From Acridotheres tristis (lineage: Eukaryota > Chordata > Aves > Passeriformes > Sturnidae): DNA of 64,000 nucleotides. The stretch is taken from contig CM072894.1 of assembly GCA_037013685.1 (NCBI GenBank), positions 33,535,029 through 33,599,028 of the forward strand, written 5' to 3'. The position numbers and the translations under genes were made by a program. The notes beneath the pieces were generated by a model. The model searched no databases, was not told where the DNA came from, and saw nothing but the letters and a program-made list of their open reading frames with translations. This document shows, piece by piece, positions 1-11,500 of this stretch. Numbering within the stretch: the stretch's first letter is position 1; every line of letters begins with the position of its first letter.

Positions 1-1243
1 TCCAGACGTGACAGGCTCCAAAATTTGTGAAACAAGTGATGCAAACTAAATACATGAATTAGGGATAAGGTTGTGATTTCCATTTTGCCTGTACAGGTTG
101 GTACTTTCTTGCTTATTCTAAAATCTTCAGGCTAGTTTTTGGTTATTATTTCTCATTTGCAAGGCTCCCTTCATTGAAGTGGACCTCAAAATACTCCACA
201 ACCTTCTTTGTGCACTGAACACCTCTGAGTATTAGGGAGTTCTTGTTAACTTTGAGAACACATAAACCAGATTAACATAAAAAATTAAATGATAAGAACA
301 TCAAAACAGACATCTGACTTTGAATAAAAGTCTAAAATGCAGTGAAAAATCTAAATGCAGTACAACGGAGTAGGGAAGATGGACTTATCTGCAATCTCTT
401 CTTCCTCTCAGCATTTGGGTTGCAGCAGAGCTCAGAAGTCCAAAAATAAATGGCTGAATTATCTTAGAAGATGAAACTTTTGCATCTCAATAAACCCCAA
501 TTTAGACTCTTCATCCATTTTACATTTCTGAAACCTGATGAAGTGTTTACAAGTAGCTACCAGATACTGCCTTATCACCACAGTAGGTCCAGTTCATAGG
601 CAGAGATAATTCTCACTGATGTAGGTAAGAATAAAGTCTGATCATTTCCTTTAGACTTTTCAAAGGAAAAAACATGATGTAAGGAATCACAGGAGCTCCC
701 ACAGATTCTCTTGAAGGAGTCCATGACATGCTTGGAAAACATAAAGCTGATCTACAAAGCCCTACACTTTTTAAAATCTGTCAATGGAACTCAATAGTGC
801 TTTTAAAACTGAAATTGTAATTATAAACTAAATAATCAGCTCACAAAGGGGAAGAAATTGGCTGTTCAACATTAGCTAGCTACCTGGAGTTATGGTAAGT
901 AGTGCCATCATTCATTTTAAGACATAATGAGATGCCAGGTTTGAAGGCATAATGAGATGCTGAAGTTGAAGGATATTTATTTGATAGTCATCTCCTATAT
1001 GCTCTCCGATTAGTTTAAGCTGAATAAACCCAACAGCCCAGCATTAGTGACAAGCCAGCAGAGCTCCAGTTGCCTGGAGCATCATATGAGTAATGGATTA
1101 TAAAATTAATCTCAATAGGTAAATCTGTCGCCATTCCACATTTTGCCTGAGAAACTTGGTAAGTGTGATTGGTAGCACAGAGCTAATCTTAATACAAAAA
1201 GAACCCAAAAAAAGCCACAAAACCCCCTCCAAACTAAAACATT
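1..1243. other. Non-coding flank, no gene seen
   Basis: AT-rich unique sequence with one two-copy 25-bp repeat (923-972). No exon, RNA gene or repeat family is recognised otherwise. Confidence 0.6.
923..972 (+). repeat. Two-copy 25-bp tandem repeat
   Basis: CATAATGAGATGC begins both 25-bp units (923-947 and 948-972), and both end in TTGAAGG. Mismatches are limited to the middle. Confidence 0.85.
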
Positions 1244-1429
1244 AGTCAGGCTTTGGAACAGGCTGTCCAGGGCAGTGCTTGAGGGATCACCATCCCTGGA
1301 GGGATTTAAAAGAGGTTCATTATGAGGCACTTGGGGATGTAGCTTAGAGGTGGGTTCAGCGCTGCTGGGTTAATGGAGACTTGACAATCTTAGAAGACTT
1401 TTCCAATATTAATGATTCTATAATTCTTA
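1244..1429 (+). mobile_element. CR1 LINE 3' fragment, plus strand
   Basis: The sequence follows the avian CR1 3' end: TTGGAACAGGCTG, CCAGGGCAGTG, CACCATCCCTGGAGGG, GGCACTTGGGGA and a tail ATGATTCTATAATTCTT resembling the CR1 octamer-like terminal repeats. It is 5'-truncated and diverged, with no coding capacity. Confidence 0.85.
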
Positions 1430-2571
1430 AATTTCTGGAGCAGAGCACTGGGGAAAGAGGGTGTGACCTCCCTGGCGGAGCCAGTGACGTGCTTTGCACT
1501 GTGGCTTGTACAAAAGACAATTTTCAGACCCCATCTCCCTGACACACCAACAGAACACATTACCCTCTGCTGGTGTGAATGAACAAGGCTAAAATCAAAC
1601 ACAAGAAAACACTTTGTGGCAGCTGGACGCAGTCAGGGCATTGTGGAGATAAGAATCCCATAATTTGGGAACTGTGCATCCAGAGAGGAGCAGATGGATA
1701 AACTACAAACTCTTCTTAAATGGGCAGCACCCTCTAGAGAGCAAGGAGGGCTGCTGACATCTAGTGTTTGCCACTCAAAGAAATCTCCTGCTCGTGCTGT
1801 CCCGGAGCAGAAATGCCTGTGTGTGGTGGCAGCCCCTGGGCTGCTCAGGGAGCCCAAGGTGCAGGGTTCCACGGGATCTGCTGAGTGAGGGGCTTATGGA
1901 AGATGCTGGTAGGAATTCCCTGCTCCTGGTACCTGTGATAGCTGTGTCTCCAGCATCCTGATCCAAGTGGACACCGGGACAGACGGGACTGCAGGGGGAG
2001 CTGCTTTGGAACTTTCTTTCTCCCCCAGTCCTGTTTTCTTGAACCAAGAACCAATTTCTAAAATCAAGATCAAAAATTATTTCAAGGAAAAGTCAGGAAA
2101 AGACAATAGGAAAATGGGGGGTTTTCTGCCTCACTTCCTAAATCCAACAACAATCAAATTTTACAGTGTTTGCTTTTCATACAAAGCAAAACAAACAAAA
2201 AGTTGGGAAAGAAAGCTTTCACTGATATCGTAGATGCAGTCAGAGCACATAAATATTGCATGTCCTCACTGTGATTGTCACTATGCTTCCTTTTAACCAA
2301 ACATAATTCTTCTATAATAGTTTCATTGGAGAATATGTTTTGCCTCCCTACACAAGTTCATTCTCCTTATTCTGTCTATTTACAGTTTGTGCACACTGTC
2401 TGATTATGTTAGGACTGTCATTCTGTGCTGTCGTTATTATCTGGATTGTTTTGTTAGCTCTGTTGCTGTTAGACTCATTATTTTCAGCCTGCTAAATGTC
2501 CTGACCTAGATTTGATTGCCTACCAGGTGACTCATTATTTAAATTAACTGGTAGAACTACATCAGGCATTA

Positions 2572-2596
2572 CAATCTAATTCCTTGAATTAGATTG
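2572..2596. other. Perfect 11-bp hairpin with a 3-nt loop
   Basis: CAATCTAATTC and GAATTAGATTG flank CTT. An AP-1-like TGACTCA site lies 39 bp upstream at 2528-2534, and the surrounding 2400-2660 is unique sequence. Confidence 0.7.
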
Positions 2597-2650
2597 CCTG
2601 CTGATTCTTCCTCTCCAGATGATTGATAGTTTGAATGATTGTCATTTATG

Positions 2651-2675
2651 AAAAAAAAAAAAAAAAAAGAAAAGA
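2651..2675 (+). repeat. Poly-A tract
   Basis: Eighteen A bases followed by GAAAAGA. Confidence 0.9.
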
Positions 2676-2759
2676 ACTTAGCTTGTGTGTATGAATCAGT
2701 ATTTAACTATTCTTTTTCTTTCATACTTTATCCTCAAATTTGTCCTTGAGGCTTCAAAC

Positions 2760-2812
2760 AAAATCATAGGACAGTTTAGGCTGGAAAAGACTCTAACATC
2801 ATTGAGATGTAG
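2760..2812 (-). mobile_element. Short CR1 3' remnant, minus strand
   Basis: AATCATAGGACAG, GGCTGGAAAAGAC and ATCATTGAG resemble the reverse complement of the extreme CR1 3' end. It is only about 50 bp and diverged. Confidence 0.5.
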
Positions 2813-4145
2813 GGATGTGGATGACAATGATTTTACAGTGGAAAATATTTTAACATTTTGCCTGTAATAGCCTTTACTTAAATATTCTAGAAAGATATTT
2901 TCTGGCTACTGTAGAGACTGTCTTTACTTATATTGCAGATCCTTTGACATGCCAGCTGCAGGGAGACCTTTGTGCTAAATGCAGGAGTAGATAGTGACTT
3001 CCCTGAACATCTCTTTCAACCTAAAGGTTACATTGAGAATGTCTTTTTTGCAGTGATGGATGAGTGCCTGCATGAGCTGTATCATTATTTTGTATGGGGC
3101 AACTAGAGCAAGTGCTACTCATCAATGAGAATAACTGTTTCACAATCTGTCTCTCAAAGATAAGACACAAAAAGGACACAGACCTCAGGAATGACTCCCA
3201 ATCTGTTACCTTAACCAAAAGATCATTCTGATGAGGATATCAGGGTTTTTTTTCATGTGTCTGTCTAGAGAAGACACTTTGCATGAGGAAATTAACTCTT
3301 TAAAAAACTTTGTAAACATTCCCCTGCACAAAATGAATTTTAAGTGCATCATTTTGTACCACTATAGTTAATATTGTTTGTAGCTGACGGTGGGTTTTGA
3401 CTCTGCAAGGGCACTGTTAAATTGCTGCAGGCACACTGAGGTCTAAGCCTGTTAGTGTTTAACAGGACAGGAGTTTCTTCCCTTGAGTTTTTGCTTTTCA
3501 CAGTAGGAGGTGATAAGATTTTGTGGCTCTGATGAAGGTTGCTCTACCTCTTCTTTTTCCCCAGAGCATTTGCTCTCTGGTTTTCAGTTTGACAGTTTTG
3601 ACTGAGGTTAGAAGAGTTCATCTTGTTTACAGCTTCTCTGGATGGGAGTAATGCATGTGTATATTCATGTACCAAACATGTAAAAGGTTTGTGTTTTGGG
3701 GATGGTTTGCTCACCCTCTCATTGAGACAGCTCTATCTGTTCACTGTCACAAGGCACTGAGAAAACGAGTAATGGAATTTTTATTTTTTAATCCATCATT
3801 ACCACTAGGCTAAGAGAAACCTCTCAGCACTGCCAGTGGAGTGACTTCTGTAACTCCAGAGGAGGACAGGTGGGGAATAGACAAACACTCAGGCTCATTG
3901 CTGAATGGTCTCAGCTCAGTGAACATGCAATCACAGGCCTAATTGTAATCAAATAAGTAATGCAGGTCCAATCCATAAACCACATAAGGGTCTAATTAAC
4001 ATTAAACAAGTACTGAGTCCTATTAGGTTTAATAGAAGATAAGCATGGACTAATGTTAAGCATACACTTACCTACCCAATCCCCATGTACTTCAGAGTAG
4101 CAGCCTTGAATCTCTCATGTGCAAAGTGGGTTGCTTGAGTGTGGA

Positions 4146-4171
4146 TTCTTATACCCCGGGGTGTATAAGAA
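4146..4171. other. Near-perfect 26-bp palindrome
   Basis: TTCTTATAC and GTATAAGAA are exact reverse complements around a core of CCC, GGGG and one T. The core includes CCCGGG. Confidence 0.75.
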
Positions 4172-4444
4172 GTGTAGGTGTTTAACGTGCACAATTGTAG
4201 GCAGAAATATGAAAAATTACGAAAAGAAGTGCACTTATTCCAGTCTAAATTTCCCTGAGGGCTATGTATCAGTGCATAAGGCACCTCATGGTTTATTCTG
4301 TCCTACGTGGAGTGTGAGAGAGGCTTAAAGCATTGCTTCTGCTTGTTGAAACAGGAACAATCCTTGTGTGAAGGTCTGCTCTGTGGGACAGGAATTATTC
4401 ACAACACTACAGGCTGGGGTGGCTAAAGCCCTGAGTGACCAAGG

Positions 4445-4566
4445 GACAGCCCAAGGCCAGATTGGATGGGGCTTGGAGCAGTCTGGTCTAGTGCAAGGTG
4501 TCCCTGCCCATGGCAGGGGGTTGGAACTGGTTTTAAGGTCCCTCCTAACCCAAACCATTCCATGAC
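4445..4566 (+). mobile_element. CR1 LINE 3' fragment, plus strand
   Basis: It contains CCAAGGCCAGATTGGATGGG, TCTGGTCTAGTG, GTGTCCCTGCCCATGGCAGG and AACCCAAACCATTCCATGA, the hallmark 3' end of one avian CR1 group. Similarity may extend weakly upstream to about 4376. Truncated. Confidence 0.85.
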
Positions 4567-5284
4567 CCAGAGAAGCAAATAAGCAAGTCATGCCCTCAGG
4601 TTCCCAGATTCAAAAATGCCATCTGATTCAAAAATATCTGGAGAACTCCAGCATTCAAAGAGGGGTCAGAGATGCTGTGTCCTTCAGTATTTAAGCTGCT
4701 GGCTTTCAAAATTACCTATTAATGAAAAATCAAGTGTCTCAAACCAGGTAGAAATTAAAGAGGAAAAATCAGGAAAAATAGATTGTGAGAGAACAGCAAC
4801 TTACCCTTAGTACAGTGGAGAATACAGCAATATATGTTAACTACTGATTGCAAAAGACATAAACTATCAAACTGTTCTGCACAGCCAGGGTAAAGACTGC
4901 AGAATTAAACATTAATGCTAAGCTGCTTAAGATGAATGCTGTGACTCCAGATTGTGTACATTAGAGAGGTTGACAGAGGACTAATTTCTAAAGAAGAAAA
5001 TGTTTTAAAAATTAAGCACAACCATCAATAAATCAGCCAGGCTTAAAATAAAAATAGGGGTTTGGATATATTCTGACATTTGAATATAATATAGCTGTAA
5101 GAATAAAGGTTTTAGAGAACCATATTCTAAAGTAGTCAACTATTTCTTTCACTTAATATCGTTATGCTGGAGATAGTGTTTAAAGAATTGCAACCAATGG
5201 TATAGATCATGGATTTATATAAAACTTCATAGGTTCTAATGCTACAGTACTAATTTCTCATGGAATAAATATACCAGTGCAGAT

Positions 5285-5450
5285 ATTCAGAGTGCTTTAC
5301 CAGCATTATTTAATGACAGGCACAATGGCCCTTTGAGGTATGTATTGTAGGGGTGGAAAAGCTGAGGCATGGCAAGATATTCCTTAAAGCTATTTTATGA
5401 ATAAGCAGAAGGGTAAGAATTAGAATTTAAGAGGACTTAGTTCCTCAAAA
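5285..5450 (+). mobile_element. Probable ancient amniote MIR-type SINE remnant
   Basis: AGTGCTTTACCAGCATT, CCCTTTGAGGTATGTATT, GGAAAAGCTGAGGCA and the decayed block near GAATTAGAATTTAAGAGGACT follow in the order of the MIR core and 3' half (GTGCTTTAC, CCCTGTGAGGTAGGTA, GGAAACTGAGGCA). It is diverged, as expected for an element older than birds. A CORE-SINE relative is an alternative. Confidence 0.5.
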
Positions 5451-6171
5451 TGACTGGGGAACGTCTCTGCACAATGCTTTTCAAAAGTGATTAAATTCTT
5501 AAAATGCTTTCATTCCAAATGCAAATAACACATGTGGGCTCTAGCCCACTCTGATGTCTCTGTCCTGAACTGTTTCTTTTCACTGCTCAGGGCTAGATCC
5601 TCAAAGAAGCTTTGTAATCTGGCCCCTTTTAACCAAGTGCTTACATCAATAAAACTACACTGTACAAACTTTAAGTACCTGCACTAATGCTTCTGGGGAT
5701 TAAAACCATACAGTTCAGCACCTTAACAGGCTGAGCTGCAAATTTATATTTTAGTGTCATATACTGCTTGAGACAATTAATTTTTAATAGAAAAGGCATT
5801 GGTTTTGACACACTTTGTCCAGCACAAAAAATTAAGTTCTCACTGATCCAACACTTTTGCTTATGGGCTCACTCAGTACCACCAAGCTTGTTCTGTTTGG
5901 GTAATGCATAGGTATTTTGGGACATCACCCAAACAAAAGATGTCTGAGTATCTTTCTCCAGCTGGGCTGAGCCATGTCCTTGGGGACTGGGGAAATTCCT
6001 GAGGGCTCCTGTTTTCAGGCAGTTAGACCCAGGCTGATGCAGTTGTTCACTCAAAGCCTTAAAGTGAATATTTGGGCTCTTAAAGAGAGCAACAAAAGAA
6101 GAAGGGTGGGATGAGTTTTCAGGTACAGCACAGCTTCCCTTTTATTTTATTTATAGACCTCGACTCTAGGC

Positions 6172-6198
6172 CACTTTTCACTGCAATAATGAAAAGTG
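6172..6198. other. Hairpin with 9-bp perfect arms
   Basis: CACTTTTCA and TGAAAAGTG are separated by 9 nt in otherwise unremarkable AT-rich sequence. Confidence 0.6.
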
Positions 6199-8518
6199 TG
6201 CATATATATTAACAAAAAATGTTATTAACTTCTCTGTTTTCACAAATAAAATGTTTTCGTTGCTGTTCTACACTTAGTCCACTAATGTATCAACTGAATA
6301 TGTCTGTCAGCATTTCTTAAGCAGCTTTCAACCTGGTACCTAAGCGAACATATGGCTTCTAGCAGGCAATGAGAGCTGCCTCGAAGGCACTCACTCCTGT
6401 GCCTTGAGTTTTAATTACAGCAAACAGACATTATTTCTGATGTTTTGATTTAATTGTGGTTTTAATGATGAAATGTTGCATTTGGCTGTGATTTTTCTTC
6501 TGTTTTCCTTCTCTCTGAAAATTAAACAGAAGAGGAGTGTGCCTTTTCCTCTGACTTGCAACTTGAGCAATTAATTTCTTATTTCCTCTTTTGGTAAGAT
6601 TTTTTTTTTTTGCCACAGCTTGTATCTTGCATTTGAGAAGACTTTACTTAAAAATTGAATACTCTTAGGCTCCCACTGCAAGATGTCCCAAGAGTGACAG
6701 ACCTGGCATACAAGATGACAGTAGCTGTCTTTAGCTCTCCATGGAGATAAAAACTAAGAAAACACAGAGTCCTTCTGCTCTTCAATCAGAGATGAAAAAT
6801 GCGATTCAACAGTACATGAATTTGAGCACTTCAGGGAAGATTTTATTCACTGGCTCGTCTAGAGGATGATCAGCTGTGTTGGAATTTACAAGTTTCTTGT
6901 TTAATATTCAAGCAATCTTAATATTCAGTAAACTCTAGTCTAATGTAGGGTTATTAGCATGGCTGCTTAGATCCTGGGTTCAGTGGGATCCTCCAGAGCT
7001 CATGGAGCTGGTGTTTGCAGTGATCCTTACAGTAATTACTAATATTTGATTTTTAAAAAAACACAAATTTTCTCTTTTGATCAGGTATTCACACTATTGT
7101 GAGGAGCTGTGTTTCCATGTGCACTCCAAATGCAAAGTGTTTGCCTTTGACTGATGAGAAACTTTTGTTTTCCTGTTTTGTGGTAAATTCTTTGTACTTG
7201 AAATGAGTTCCAAATCAAAGTAAGAAAACAAAATTCAAATGTTGAAGTGAAACAAAACAAGAATATTCAATTGGAAACCATCAAACTGTATTACTGCTGC
7301 ATCTCAAGGTACATTGATATTATTCCAATGTATTCTATTTTATTCATATTTCAATATTGCACTGAATTTCCTATGTACAGAACATGTTAGCTCTTTTATA
7401 AACCTCTCTGTGAGTCTGAAGGGGTGCTCTGTGTCTTGCCTGTTGCAATCTGGAGGACAGTGATTAGCAGTCATATTCTGAAGGTGGAACCTCCTCTCCT
7501 GGGAGCTTTTCCTGGCACACATGACCTGCCATATGGCCATGTGTCCAGATGATCACTGTGCTGCTGGTGGATTTCAGGATATCAGTACAAAGAGCTCTCC
7601 CACGTCTTTTCCAGTACAGGAATGTCAGCAGAAAAAGTGACCAGCAAGACTCCCACTTTTCCTGCCCATTACACACACTTGCAGTGAGCATCCACATCTG
7701 CTTGTGGAAGTTCCCAGATGCAGGCCCTCATTAGGTTAGGTACAGCTGAGCATACCTCTGGTTAACCTATAAAGTCATGGAAATATTCCCAGGCTTCCAT
7801 GCCCTACTTATGCCCTGTAAATGACAGGATAAGGTTTAAATGCTCACCTGCTCTCTACCCCTTGACCTCATTTCCATGAATGGACACCTGCACACGCACT
7901 TTGGAATGGAGTAAAAGAGAATCCCATTCTGTAGTTTGAATGATAAAGCCAAGTCCTGGGCACAGCAGCACTATCAGCTTCCTAGTGACCTTTTGCTAGT
8001 TCTGGGTTTTCACAAGGCAATCCCAAAGCTCTCTGTGCTCCATAAAGGGCTGATCTGCTGGGACCATCCTGTGAAAGCAGCACAGTGAGCTTTGTCCTAA
8101 GGCAGGTCCAAAATACAGGCTTATGCTACCCTTGAGTGCTAAGAACTCCAGGAAACCTAGAGGCTGTCCCTTATTTTCTTGGCTGTGTCTGGTCGATCCC
8201 TGCTATCTCAATCTGCTCAGGAGTGATGGTGCAGTGCCAGACATGAATCCAGAGAGTGAGATGTTGTCCCAGTGTGTCGCATTCTCTGTACAAGCCTCAG
8301 CCATCACCAAGCAGAAGCAGTTTCACAACATATGCAGAAACAGAAGGACTTAGGAGGAGGGCAAATAGGAATATTTCAAATAAATTTTCGTAATTTTCTC
8401 GTGTTTTTCATTTCAGGCCTAAATCTTTCTGTAGGATCTACACCTGGCAGTGTAATTAGCCAAAGTCTGCAGCAGTAGCCACTTAAGCTACGGGGTTTCT
8501 GAGGGCTGAATGTTTCTC

Positions 8519-8571
8519 AGCCTCCTCAATCCATTTTTGCAAATGTGCAAAAATGGGATTACTGGGAGGCT
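8519..8571. other. 53-nt imperfect hairpin
   Basis: The inner arms 8531-8541 (CCATTTTTGCA) and 8546-8556 (TGCAAAAATGG) are perfect with a 4-nt loop. A one-base bulge, three more pairs (AAT/ATT), a small internal loop and seven outer pairs (AGCCTCC/GGAGGCT) follow. This gives 21 pairs in all. Confidence 0.7.
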
Positions 8572-11500
8572 TTGTATGGGTTGTTTTAGCTGTAATTCCC
8601 GAAGAGTTTTTAGAGCTGCTAATCTAAGAGCTTGTCTCCGAAGGCTGATGACTCTTAAATCTATCTTGCAGATTTAAATACCTCACCCTTAATATCCAGT
8701 GCTGGGGTTAGAAATGCCACTTACCCTTTCCATCCCCTCTCTGCTCTCTGAGAAGGATGATAAAATTTCCAGGAGAGACAGATAAAGATGAGCAGAAGGG
8801 TTAGGAGGAAGGAGACAGACATTTTTCCTTGCTCAGCTCAGCTTGCACTCTAACAGGTATTTACAGTCTCTGGCTCGTGGTGCTTGTACTCAACTGTGTC
8901 AATCTGCTTCTATCCACAGGCTGACTGTAGCTAGGAGCAAGATAATTTATCTTTCTTGCTCTTACCCTTGTCCGTGTCCCCACACATTAAGGATGTTTCT
9001 CAGGCAGCACAAATATGTGTGAAATCTCTTGATTGCCTTTGCCCCTTGTGAAAAGACATTGTGTGCTCTGTCCTTGACCAGCTATTGTTATGCCTTCAAA
9101 GCTGGCTGATGGATTCGCAGAGCACAAGCACAAATTCTGGTGGACTGGGGAAAAAAAATAAGTATATAAATATATAAAAAATATATATATGCTCTGTAGT
9201 GGAAGGGCACAGCTCTTGGTGACATTGCTGCCAGAGAGCTGCCAGTGCTCCGTGAGCTGGGTTTTCATATTTATGGGCTACTTTCTAAACAACTGGTTCC
9301 AGGTGCTTATGGACTCTGTGCATCCCTCCTCTTTCTAAATTAGTGTTTGTGGGTGCTGCTGCTCTTTGCAAAGGTCACTGCTCCCAAAAGGATCATCAGC
9401 ATCACTGGCACCATTATCCTTGCACAAGGTATTCCCAAATCTGCAAAACATACTGACATCCTTGCCAGCTGCAAGGATAAAATCTGTGATTTTTTTTTCT
9501 CTTCCTTTCAGTGTGCTGAACTTCTGTGAGCATTTTTCACAATAGCTAATTATTTCTTAGGAAAAGACTAAGACTAAGTAGAGGCTGGGGGAGAGACACA
9601 AATTATTTTCAAGTGGTCATGTTCCTCATTCTCTATTTAATTCCTGATATAAATGGAGCCTTCCACAGATATATTTCAGGCTAAAGAGATTTTTTGGTGC
9701 TGGTAGACCTCACACAAAGCTGAATAATGCAGGTTGCAATTTTATATTCAACATCTCTCAAGTGATAAATATAACATCTTCCATTTTCAGTACCAGAAAA
9801 ATATTAAGCTATTACAAAGGAATAACCTGTAAACCAAACTATGACTGTAAACCTCCCTTGTGAGACCAATATATCGTTCTGGAATTGCCTCAAAATATTT
9901 GTGTTTAAGATTACTGGGGCAGTTTGTGCCATGGAGGCTCCCCTTCTTCTGCCCCACATGCAAAACCTGTGGGATTGGCAAAAAAAGTCTGGTTTCTGAT
10001 GCACCAGAAAAAGTTACTGAAAATCTGAGTGAATCTATGATCATTTTGTCTCCCAAAAGCAGTTATTTAAAACAAAATGGGTCAAGTACAATCAAAGCTA
10101 GGAGATAGAAATCCTTTTGTTTTTCCTATATTAACATCAGTGGAATAATGCCATTTTATATCAGGGGAACATCCATCTATCAGTGACTGGAGATTCAAAA
10201 TCCAAGGTTTGATTAAATTAATCATTTTTATTTGGGGAAAAATGTCTATGAAGTATCCCATAACACAGATATTAGTATGTTTTATGTCTCTGAAATCCTC
10301 ACTTCTGTCTTTTTCAAATGTAATGGAAGAGTGTTATAGATTAAGTCCTAACACTGTCTTCAAGAAAATTGAGAGCTAATCTGTATTTTACAACTGTAAT
10401 CAAAAGATTTATAGAAATACAGGAGAAGTATTGGGAAGGAACAAAGAAATACCTTTGCAGACCGACAAAATGTACAGTAAAATAATATTGAGGCTGGCTA
10501 AATTCACCTCCTATTTCAAATGCTTAATACAAACATTAAACTTTTCATTAGGAGAAAGTGTTGTAAATTCTGTGCAGCCCCTTTGAACTTTGCAGACTTT
10601 TTGTCTGGCACAGGAGCTTCTTCAGGAGGCAGTTTTGGGGAAGTTGCTGACAAATGATGCTGCGTGCGTAGCCGGCAAATCATCTTTGCAAATGTACAGC
10701 CAGAATCCAAATTAAAGATGAAAACAGGACATAATTAATGCCAAAGCAAAAGCAACAGGAATATTTAAACATACTTTTTCAGTTAAGCTGGGAGATAATA
10801 AAATATATGGCAGCTGATGCCAAAGTAAAAGAACTAGAATGAGAAGATGTGTATTTAGCAATGTGAAAGAGATAACAGAGAGGGGGTGTAAAGTCAAAGA
10901 GAAAGAGCCAAATGGCTTAGATCAGCTCTGGGACACCCTTATCAGGGAAGTCAAGGCTCAGAGCATGGAGGAAGTCTGTGAAATCTTCTTTTTGACTTTA
11001 TCCATTGCCCTGACCCACGAGCACAAGCACATCCCCACCAGACTGACTGCTTTCCTATCAGTCAATGAGAAGCTCATCTAAGTCCCGTGGTGCCTGTGAT
11101 GCATCACTGTGCTGTTCATTACAGCTGGGGGGATAATTGCTGCCTTCAGGTGCCATGGAGACTGGATCTGGAGGTTGCTCACAGGTCAGAAGACGATGTC
11201 AGGGCAGCAAAAGAGGACCTGTAACACTTGCTGGTTTTGCAAAGAGCTGAAATGGGATCTGCCAGTGTGTGCCACAGGTGTGTGTTCCAAAAAAAGTCCA
11301 TTTATTTAGGTTGTCATGAGAATTCTGTCATTTCCCTATGAGAGATTATAAAATTATATAAAACCCTTGACAGACCTCATTTATTGGTCTGGAGAATGTC
11401 GAAGCTCTTGAGCAAGCAGGAATATCTTGATGTAAGAGGAGTTTTCTTGTTCTTTGGACAGGAACAAAATTTGAACAACATCAAATTTGAATCCAAACTC

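Larger units (their letters stand above)
1430..4444. other. Non-coding flank with hairpin and short repeats
   Basis: The segment holds the poly-A tract, a CR1 remnant, the 2572-2596 hairpin and the 4146-4171 palindrome. The short open frames near 1630-2230 overlap one another on both strands and show no family signature. Confidence 0.6.

Noticed and set aside
5588..5640. GGGCTAGATCCTCAAAG, resembling a sauropsid palindromic repeat end
   Set aside because: Only one short end is visible and the matching opposite end is absent, so the resemblance is too weak to annotate.
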